Source: an uncultured Collinsella sp. (lineage in GTDB: Bacteria; Actinomycetota; Coriobacteriia; Coriobacteriales; Coriobacteriaceae). Taken from it: a stretch of 6,140 nucleotides of DNA. The stretch is taken from NCBI GenBank assembly GCA_958447915.1, contig CAUDCB010000121.1, positions 1 to 6,140 on the forward strand, written 5' to 3'. Shown piece by piece: positions 1-5,222 of this stretch; positions within the stretch are counted from its first letter, which is position 1; the number at the start of each line of letters is the position of its first letter. The translations under genes were made by a program, and so were the position numbers. The notes under the pieces were generated by a model. It was not told the origin of the DNA. It did no database searches and saw nothing but the letters and a program-made list of their open reading frames with translations.

Positions 1-689
1 CTAACTTTATTAAAAATGCTCTTGAGTCATCTACGCAGGAAGTGCGGTCGCTTACCGCTTCAAATTTATTAAGCAAATTGCATAAGTGGGGAATTCTCGA
101 ATCAAAACAAATCGCAGAGCGGCTCTGTGCGAGACCTCTGCTGCGTAGTTTAATCGCAGGTACATCCTATATCAGAGCTCCTCGTTTGCTAGAAATTATA
201 ACCTTCGGCATTGATAAAGAGCTGGTCGAAGATCTTGAAGATGTGAAGGAGGATCTTTACTTTCGAAGCAGAGATTGGTTCCGCCATTATGTCACCGATT
301 ATCTTTACGACAACTACGTATATGAGCGCGACCTCGATATATGCAAGCGATATGGCCCATGCGATGATGACGAAGATTGGGAAAACTTTGTTCGCCACGA
401 GATTAAAAAGCAATTGAAATCCGAATTCACTGAATCGACTTTAAAAGAGTATTTCGTTGAATATCTTGATGCCGATATCGCAAACATATTCCTCGCTGAA
501 AACTATAGCGAGGAAATGGATGTTGCCATTGATAGCTACATTTTGGATGACGCCTTCGATAACTACATCTGGAACCTAGCTATTCCTGATCAAGAATCGG
601 TATTTGAGCCCTATAGCAAATCAGCCCCGCCATTGTTCGAGGCTCGAGAAAATCTGATTGTTGAGAAATTATTCAATGATTATCAATAA
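1..689 (+). CDS. C-terminal part of an unrecognised acidic protein, probable partner of the SIR2 protein
   Basis: The reading frame is open to the left edge (first full codon at position 3), so this is a 5'-truncated gene; 228 residues are visible. A GTG at 42 could serve as a start, but no well-spaced ribosome site precedes it and the frame stays open upstream, so a longer protein is more likely. I do not recognise the family. The visible part looks soluble and helical, with no signal peptide or membrane segment. The middle is strikingly acidic and aromatic: about a third of the residues in the stretch from ELVEDLEDVKEDLYF to CDDDEDWENF are Asp or Glu. It ends in LIVEKLFNDYQ. Its stop lies 22 bases before the SIR2 gene, so the two are probably co-transcribed. 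By analogy with two-gene SIR2 defence operons it may be the C-terminus of a large STAND-type NTPase or another sensor, but no NTPase motif is inside the window. That role is inference. Confidence 0.75.
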   Translation, partial: NFIKNALESSTQEVRSLTASNLLSKLHKWGILESKQIAERLCARPLLRSLIAGTSYIRAPRLLEIITFGIDKELVEDLEDVKEDLYFRSRDWFRHYVTDYLYDNYVYERDLDICKRYGPCDDDEDWENFVRHEIKKQLKSEFTESTLKEYFVEYLDADIANIFLAENYSEEMDVAIDSYILDDAFDNYIWNLAIPDQESVFEPYSKSAPPLFEARENLIVEKLFNDYQ

Positions 690-711
690 CCAGCTAATGT
701 AAGGTTACGAC

Positions 712-3700
712 ATGTACGTCAACAACATTCAAATACCTGGTGCGCTAAATCAGGCGCTCTTGAAGCATGAGCTTGTAATATTTGCTGGTTCCGGCGTTTC
801 AATGCAAGGAGATTGTGCTCTTCCCGATTTTAGGGGTCTTGTTAAGCAGATTGCGGAAGTCGTTGCTTCTCCGGATTCCACAAACGTAGACGAGCTATTG
901 GAAGAGTCCTGCGAGACAGCACTTGGTCATTTAGATCAAATGGGGAATATACACCAAGCATGTGCTCGAGCCATTGGGAAAGGACTTGATGGGTATTCTG
1001 ACCTGCATATCGGCATTATAAAGTTATTTGGCAACAAAAGAAAAGTCCGTGTAGTTACAACCAACTTCGACCGCAGGTTTGAAGGCGCTGCCAAGTCCCT
1101 AGACATTTCGCCTCAAACGTACATTGGCCCCGCATTGCCTCTGGGCGATGATTTTGAAGGGATCGTTTATCTACACGGAAACGTATTGTGTCCAGAACAG
1201 ACCGTCTTAACAGATGTTGATTTTGGAAAAGCATATATCACCAACGCGTGGGCATCGCGCTTTCTGCTTGATATGTTCACGCGGTATACCGTGCTATTTG
1301 TTGGCTATAGCTGCAGCGATATGATGGTCAAATATCTTACTCGATCTATTTCGGCAGATATGAATGGACGCATTTTCGCACTTGAGCGCGGCGCAAGTAG
1401 AGATGATGAGTGGAGTTCGCTAGGCGTCATCCCAGTCCACTTTAATGACTTTAACGATTTGGCGCCCCTGTTTATGGGTTGGGGAAAACTAAGTAACGAG
1501 TCTCTAAGCGTACGTCGTTCCGCTGTTGCATCGTATGCGGAAATAACATCCCAGCTGTCTTATATGGAACACGAGAACCTCGCCTCTTTCTTTACCAATC
1601 CCGAAGACGGTGATGAAGAAAGAAATGCTCTTGCCACTGCTTTTTGCACAAATGCCAATAGTATCGAAGCATTAAAGAACCTCGTTGATTGCGGCCTTGA
1701 TTCATTCTTGACAAAAGACGAGTTGGATAGTTGGGAATGGACCTTTCTCGATTGGTCAGTTGAATCTTTTTCAGTCGATCAATACGTAGATGTCTATCAG
1801 ATTGCCTCGGGAAAAGGTCGAATGTTGTCATCGACATATGTCTGTCAATCGCTTGAGCACATTGCCGATTCCCCTGATTTTTCGGATGCCAGCATTTCCT
1901 TCTGGCTCTCATTTTTAAATCTCGATAAGACAGACGATATATGGATGGAGTTCACGCTCCCAAAGCTATTGTCCAAAATTGCAAGTCCAGATCTGGCGCT
2001 AAGATTAATTGAAATCATGCTCTCTTACAAGGCGGAGTGGGTTAAAGGATTCGCCGGCACCAAAGGCAGTTTTTGCCCTCGATTTAGATTTAATTATTCC
2101 GATAACGTCGAAACCGTCACCCAAGCAGTCGTTGCGTGGGCGGATCGTCTTGGCGTGAGGCTGCTTTCATTGCTCTGTAATCGTTTGAGTGACATTGCTA
2201 ATCTTGAAGCTGGCTATACCGATCTTTGTGAATGGATAGACTCATCAAGTTTTATCCGCCATGCAATTGAAGACCATGAGCAAGATATGCCTAAGGAGGG
2301 CACTTTTTGCGTAATGATTGATTGCGCAAGGGAAATTGGTCGCAAACTATTCCTGGCAAATAAACTTGAACTAAATCAGGTGTTTACCTTAATTGGTTCA
2401 AAGTGCAGTCTCGTAAAACGCTTGGGCCTCTATTTATATTGCCTGAACTTATCAGATGCTGACCAGGCTTTAGCTCTTGCAGTTAAGTGCGGGGCTCTTA
2501 AGGATCCAGCCGCTAAATTCGAGATTTACCATCTTGTCCTCACGGCGTACCCCAAAGCAAGTAATTCGACTAAAAAAGAATTTATTGAGGGGGTTAATTT
2601 AACGTTCGCGGAATATGCAGATAATCGCCACTGCGCGTATGCGCGTTTTAACTTGTATCAGTGGCTTGTGGACAACAATGTAGCGGACGATCTATTGCAG
2701 AAACAACTTGAACAGATCGTAGTCGACCATCCCAACTTTAAGCTAACCGAATTTCCGGACTTATCGTCCTTTACTACGTGCGGGTTTCCGGAAATTACTT
2801 CGCTGACTGCGTCGAATTTTACAGCAGATAATGTAATCCTACTGTTTGAAAGGGGAGGAGATGATGGTCATGATCACTATGAAGCGGTTGAGACAGTTAG
2901 GGCCAGCTGTAACGCCAACCCTAACTCAGTGATTGAAGTTATTTCAGACATAGCCAATAGAATTGAATCCGAGTCTGAAGTGCTCGCAGCTAAAAACATG
3001 CTCCATAGCATTCCGTGGGAATCACTAGATTCCGATAAACTTGCACAGCTACTTCCCGTTTTCGACATTACAGCAACATATTATGAGTCCTACGCGGCAA
3101 CGATTCACGCACTCGAGTACTTGGTCAGCAAAATTGACAAGGCTCATGTCGCTGAATGCATCGAGCATACTCTCAGCTTAGTTGCACCTGAAAGATTGCT
3201 GGCAAGCGTCTCAGACCAAGGTATTTCGAATAGCGTAAAGGTAGATTGGTTTTCCGAGTCACTAAACACCCCATTGGGGCAAGCTGTCAACACTCAAATT
3301 TGCTTGCTGGCCAGATGCGAAGAGCTGGGGCTCAGTGAAGGAGGCGCCTCGCTGCTAGGCTCACTTGAGCAGCTCATTAAGGCCTCGTGCAACAACGAGG
3401 CCCCGTCAAACATTATATTTGCAGTACTATTCTCGCAGCTAATTTTTTGGGCAACGAATCACATGCCTTTTTATAAGGAGTGTATGGAGCCGGTAGTATT
3501 AATTGACGAAACTCCTGGACACATCGGCAGTGTTTGGGGTCTCAGCTGTCTGAATATTTCAAGTCGCCAAACATGGCACTCCCTTGGCGAAGTGTGGCTC
3601 AAGTTTACGGTTGTGCCTTGTGAAGAGCTCAGCAAGCCATATGAACGTATTAGAAAGTACTGTCTGTTCTCATCAATTCGTTTTGACGAGAAGGAAAGCC

Positions 3701-4236
3701 GTTCAAAACTGCTTTCATATTTTGGACGTACACCGGCTCTAGTTTCAGATGCGGTTTACGCAATTGTTCATTACCTAAATAGTCTTGACCCAACAGATAC
3801 CGTGGAAGTCTGGAACAAATGGGCAAAAGATGATCTATTCAACTTGATAGATACCAAGCCAAACTTTGAGCAAGGTGCTCCTTTACTTAGAAGACTAATG
3901 ACTCTAAATGAGGATGTCGCCTCAGATTGCATTGTGTTCATGGCGCAAAGATGTAAATGGAAACTGGATCGCGCTACCCTGACCATTAAACAACTTAAAT
4001 CAATAATTACTTGCAACAATGCGAGTGATACGGATGTTTTTAAGGTCATTCTGATGCAGCTTAAATGGGGTAGGCTTTCTCAGTCGAATCAGCAAGCTTG
4101 CGTTGATTACATTAATTCAAAAGTCGAGGCTTGCGGTCTTGAAGAGGGCCTGATCGACATGGCAAAGGACGTATACGCTTATAAGAGTATTCCCGTACCG
4201 CGAACATCCAACTGGCAAACCGCCAGAGGAGACTAG
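712..4236 (+). CDS. SIR2-domain NAD+-hydrolase-like defence protein with long helical C-terminus (possible DUF4020 end)
   Basis: This 1174-residue cytosolic protein has a SIR2 domain in about residues 15-260. The Rossmann NAD-binding motif is FAGSGVS (24-30), followed by LPDFRG (37-42). The TTNFD motif (116-120) holds catalytic Asn118, VYLHGN (152-157) holds catalytic His155, and FVGYSCSD (196-203) matches the GxSxxD motif of bacterial defence SIR2 domains. With these residues intact it should cleave NAD+ rather than be a degenerate binder. Residues 280-1174 lack recognisable catalytic motifs and look like helical repeats, as in DSR-type and other large SIR2 defence proteins where this part senses phage. 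Around 1010-1150 the pattern VWNKWAKDDLF (from 1033) recalls DUF4020, from memory and unverified. The ATG at 712 is supported by TAAGG at 700-704, seven bases upstream. The likely role is abortive infection by NAD+ depletion together with the upstream gene; no regulator is visible. The SIR2 call is firm; the defence role is inferred. Confidence 0.93.
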   Translation: MYVNNIQIPGALNQALLKHELVIFAGSGVSMQGDCALPDFRGLVKQIAEVVASPDSTNVDELLEESCETALGHLDQMGNIHQACARAIGKGLDGYSDLHIGIIKLFGNKRKVRVVTTNFDRRFEGAAKSLDISPQTYIGPALPLGDDFEGIVYLHGNVLCPEQTVLTDVDFGKAYITNAWASRFLLDMFTRYTVLFVGYSCSDMMVKYLTRSISADMNGRIFALERGASRDDEWSSLGVIPVHFNDFNDLAPLFMGWGKLSNESLSVRRSAVASYAEITSQLSYMEHENLASFFTNPEDGDEERNALATAFCTNANSIEALKNLVDCGLDSFLTKDELDSWEWTFLDWSVESFSVDQYVDVYQIASGKGRMLSSTYVCQSLEHIADSPDFSDASISFWLSFLNLDKTDDIWMEFTLPKLLSKIASPDLALRLIEIMLSYKAEWVKGFAGTKGSFCPRFRFNYSDNVETVTQAVVAWADRLGVRLLSLLCNRLSDIANLEAGYTDLCEWIDSSSFIRHAIEDHEQDMPKEGTFCVMIDCAREIGRKLFLANKLELNQVFTLIGSKCSLVKRLGLYLYCLNLSDADQALALAVKCGALKDPAAKFEIYHLVLTAYPKASNSTKKEFIEGVNLTFAEYADNRHCAYARFNLYQWLVDNNVADDLLQKQLEQIVVDHPNFKLTEFPDLSSFTTCGFPEITSLTASNFTADNVILLFERGGDDGHDHYEAVETVRASCNANPNSVIEVISDIANRIESESEVLAAKNMLHSIPWESLDSDKLAQLLPVFDITATYYESYAATIHALEYLVSKIDKAHVAECIEHTLSLVAPERLLASVSDQGISNSVKVDWFSESLNTPLGQAVNTQICLLARCEELGLSEGGASLLGSLEQLIKASCNNEAPSNIIFAVLFSQLIFWATNHMPFYKECMEPVVLIDETPGHIGSVWGLSCLNISSRQTWHSLGEVWLKFTVVPCEELSKPYERIRKYCLFSSIRFDEKESRSKLLSYFGRTPALVSDAVYAIVHYLNSLDPTDTVEVWNKWAKDDLFNLIDTKPNFEQGAPLLRRLMTLNEDVASDCIVFMAQRCKWKLDRATLTIKQLKSIITCNNASDTDVFKVILMQLKWGRLSQSNQQACVDYINSKVEACGLEEGLIDMAKDVYAYKSIPVPRTSNWQTARGD
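3381..3402. repeat. Perfect 8-bp inverted repeat inside the SIR2 gene
   Basis: GGCCTCGT (3381-3388) is followed by a six-base loop and the exact reverse complement ACGAGGCC (3395-3402). In RNA this would be a strong, GC-rich hairpin in an otherwise AT-leaning coding region; it encodes the KASCNNEA segment. No T-run follows, so it is not a classical terminator. It may be chance, or may affect transcription or translation within the long gene. Confidence 0.5.
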
Positions 4237-4300
4237 GGCTTGGCTCGACAGCTGCATCCACGTTGGTCTTTTTGAATCGTATCTTACTGAAGAGCCGTAA
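4154..4300 (+). other. Protein-like open frame across the SIR2 stop, possible gene remnant or shifted C-terminus
   Basis: In the +1 frame relative to the SIR2 gene, an open stretch runs from 4154 to a TAA at 4298-4300. It has no good start codon. Its translation looks more protein-like than expected for a shadow frame, with TGKPPEETRAWLDSC followed by IHVGLFESYLTEEP at the end. The part from 4237 on lies outside any other gene. It could be the decayed 3' end of a gene replaced by the SIR2 operon, or the true C-terminus of the SIR2 protein after a frameshift near 4190-4230. I do not recognise the peptide, and chance remains possible. Confidence 0.25.
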
Positions 4301-4316
4301 AGCATGCGTATGGCGA

Positions 4317-4345
4317 TTGCCTTCCATACAATCGAAAAGTAAAAT
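4317..4345 (+). promoter_or_regulatory. Sigma-70 type promoter of the MNT/HEPN pair
   Basis: A -35 box TTGCCT (4317-4322, 4 of 6 to consensus), a 17-base spacer and a -10 box TAAAAT (4340-4345, 5 of 6) precede the MNT gene. The -10 box ends six bases before the ATG at 4352, so transcription would start at or within a base of the start codon. This gives the toxin-antitoxin pair its own promoter, separate from the SIR2 operon, and implies a leaderless mRNA, which fits the poor Shine-Dalgarno sequence (only TTGAG, overlapping the -10 region). Confidence 0.5.
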
Positions 4346-4351
4346 TGAGCC

Positions 4352-4651
4352 ATGATTACTTTTATCGACATATCTGCCGCTGTTTCTCGCGTGCTGTCTC
4401 GCTACGATGTTCGCGAGGCGTATCTTTTTGGCTCTTTTGCCCGCGGTGAGCAGACGCCAGATAGTGATATCGATTTGCGCCTCGTTTGCGGAGACAGCAT
4501 GACGTTTGGCACGCTATACGAAATCTCCCTTGAACTTGAAGAGGAGCTCGGGCGAGAGGTTGAGATTGTGACTAATCCGCCTGAGCACATGCGTCCGGCT
4601 TTCCGCAAAAACATTGAACAGGATGAGGTGCGTCTTTATGAAGCGGCGTAA
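4352..4651 (+). CDS. mntA: MNT-type nucleotidyltransferase antitoxin (MntA-like)
   Basis: This 99-residue protein is a minimal nucleotidyltransferase. It carries the family signature GS-x10-DxD exactly: Gly27-Ser28 in LFGSFARGE, then Asp39 and Asp41 in SDIDL, the metal-binding pair. The third acidic position, usually Asp in the following strand, is Glu71 in REVEIVT. In the characterised hepT-mntA pairs the MNT protein transfers AMP from ATP onto a tyrosine next to the HEPN active site and so silences the RNase; the same role is inferred here. The ATG at 4352 is the first possible start because TGA at 4346-4348 is in frame just upstream. The 3' end overlaps the HEPN gene by 14 bases, so translation is probably coupled. 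GC is around 50-58% in sampled lines, higher than the SIR2 operon. The domain is certain; the antitoxin role is very likely from the partner. Confidence 0.93.
   Translation: MITFIDISAAVSRVLSRYDVREAYLFGSFARGEQTPDSDIDLRLVCGDSMTFGTLYEISLELEEELGREVEIVTNPPEHMRPAFRKNIEQDEVRLYEAA
4625..4630 (+). promoter_or_regulatory. Ribosome binding site that fixes the HEPN start
   Basis: GAGGTG lies inside the MNT coding region, seven bases before ATG 4638. Two longer in-frame starts, TTG 4614 and ATG 4623, have no comparable site upstream, so 4638 is preferred. Confidence 0.55.
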
Positions 4652-5006
4652 GCGGGACGCTGAGCTTATCGATGTCATTCTGTCTGATTGCGAGACGCTG
4701 ACTAAACGTATCGACCATTTTGGCTCTACGGAGAGTTCCTTTGTTTGCGATAGAAGCGAGGAAGGCGAACTTGCCTACGATGCAATCATGAGCCCTGTTT
4801 ACAGAATCGCTGAGGATGCCCTCCATCTTTCTGATGAAGTCCAATCAGCTTTTCCGGAGTATCCCTGGAATGATATTAGGGGTTTTCGCAACTTCGTAGC
4901 GCATGGTTATCGAGAGGTTGATCGATCCCTTGCTTGGAAAGTAATCGTCGATGATATTCCCGAGCTAGAGAAAGCTTTGCGAATCTTTAAGGAGCGTCAG
5001 AGCTAA
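4638..5006 (+). CDS. hepT: HEPN ribonuclease toxin (HepT-like, DUF86)
   Basis: The protein has 122 residues from ATG 4638, the usual size for HepT/DUF86 proteins. It is all-helical in style, with no signal peptide. The C-terminal half follows the family pattern closely: YPWNDIRGFRNF, then VAHGYREVD, then VDDIPELEKAL. The catalytic RX4HXY motif is intact as Arg84, His89 and Tyr91. Arg84 and His89 form the RNase site of the HEPN dimer, and the tyrosine is the residue AMPylated by MntA in the characterised system. An N-terminal basic run (MKRRKR) precedes the first helix. The gene overlaps the MNT gene by 14 bases and shares its promoter, so the antitoxin is made first. Its target (tRNA in studied homologues) cannot be read from sequence. 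Other in-frame starts at 4614 or 4623 would add 8 or 5 residues. Confidence 0.92.
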   Translation: MKRRKRDAELIDVILSDCETLTKRIDHFGSTESSFVCDRSEEGELAYDAIMSPVYRIAEDALHLSDEVQSAFPEYPWNDIRGFRNFVAHGYREVDRSLAWKVIVDDIPELEKALRIFKERQS

Positions 5007-5122
5007 TGCGTCGTTGGCTGGCGCGTTGCCCTCGACAGTCTACCGAGCTTCGTCGAAATTGGCCTCCTTTCACCGACTGGCAAAACGATTTACACCTAAT
5101 TTCGGGGTTCGTTTACAGGTAA
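5006..5122 (+). CDS. Doubtful 38-codon ORF overlapping the HEPN stop
   Basis: The ATG shares its first base with the HEPN stop (TAATG), an arrangement typical of coupled translation. AAGGAG at 4989-4994 is a full Shine-Dalgarno sequence but sits 11 bases away, slightly far. The predicted peptide starts MRRWLARCPRQ and contains three Trp and many Arg, with no hydrophobic segment. I recognise no family. The sequence could equally be non-coding DNA between the toxin-antitoxin pair and the surface-protein gene. Confidence 0.15.
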   Translation: MRRWLARCPRQSTELRRNWPPFTDWQNDLHLISGFVYR

Positions 5123-5124
5123 TT
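5089..5124. repeat. Pair of operator-like repeats upstream of the surface-protein gene
   Basis: TTTACACCTAATT (5089-5101) and TTTACAGGTAATT (5112-5124) match at 11 of 13 bases and start 23 bases apart, about two helical turns. The second contains the perfect palindrome TTAC-AG-GTAA and the first is one mismatch from it. Such paired dyads are typical of repressor binding sites. The bound factor is unknown and no regulator gene is in the window. Confidence 0.3.
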
Positions 5125-5126
5125 CG

Positions 5127-5154
5127 TTCGCCACTCGCCCGATCTCGATACACT
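5127..5154 (+). promoter_or_regulatory. Weak promoter candidate for the surface-protein gene
   Basis: TTCGCC (5127-5132), a 16-base spacer and TACACT (5149-5154) are the best sigma-70-like pair I can see in the 216-base gap, but they match consensus at only 3 and 4 of 6 positions. They lie directly downstream of the operator-like repeats and 68 bases before the likely start codon. I see no convincing terminator for the HEPN transcript in this gap. Confidence 0.15.
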
Positions 5155-5213
5155 AATAACTGCTGCTATCAGGTAGTTTTCTGGCGCAGCTTCCATTGGC
5201 TCTTGCGAAGATC

Positions 5214-5217
5214 GGAG
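5214..5217 (+). promoter_or_regulatory. Ribosome binding site that fixes the surface-protein start
   Basis: GGAG lies five bases before ATG 5223. An in-frame TTG at 5196 is possible but has no matching site and would lengthen the signal-peptide n-region by nine residues, so ATG 5223 is preferred. Confidence 0.5.
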
Positions 5218-5222
5218 CGGTT

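Noticed and set aside
189..413. Minus-strand ORF with hydrophobic segments opposite the first gene
   Set aside because: It lies entirely inside an open frame that continues beyond it on both sides; its hydrophobicity is the complement of the acidic codons, and no ribosome site was seen.
2851..2932. Strong SD-like AGGGGAGGAG followed by ATG 2861 inside the SIR2 gene
   Set aside because: The ATGs downstream are out of frame with the SIR2 gene and lead to a peptide of only about 23 residues. The purine run is explained by Gly-Gly-Asp-Asp codons.
4258..4273. CCA-CGT-TGG followed by a run of five T as a terminator of the SIR2 operon
   Set aside because: The stem has only three base pairs, too weak to support intrinsic termination.
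4244..5038. CTCGACAG at 4244-4251 and 5031-5038 as direct repeats flanking the MNT/HEPN pair (insertion or attachment site)
   Set aside because: The identity is only eight bases and does not extend into the flanks; chance is sufficient.
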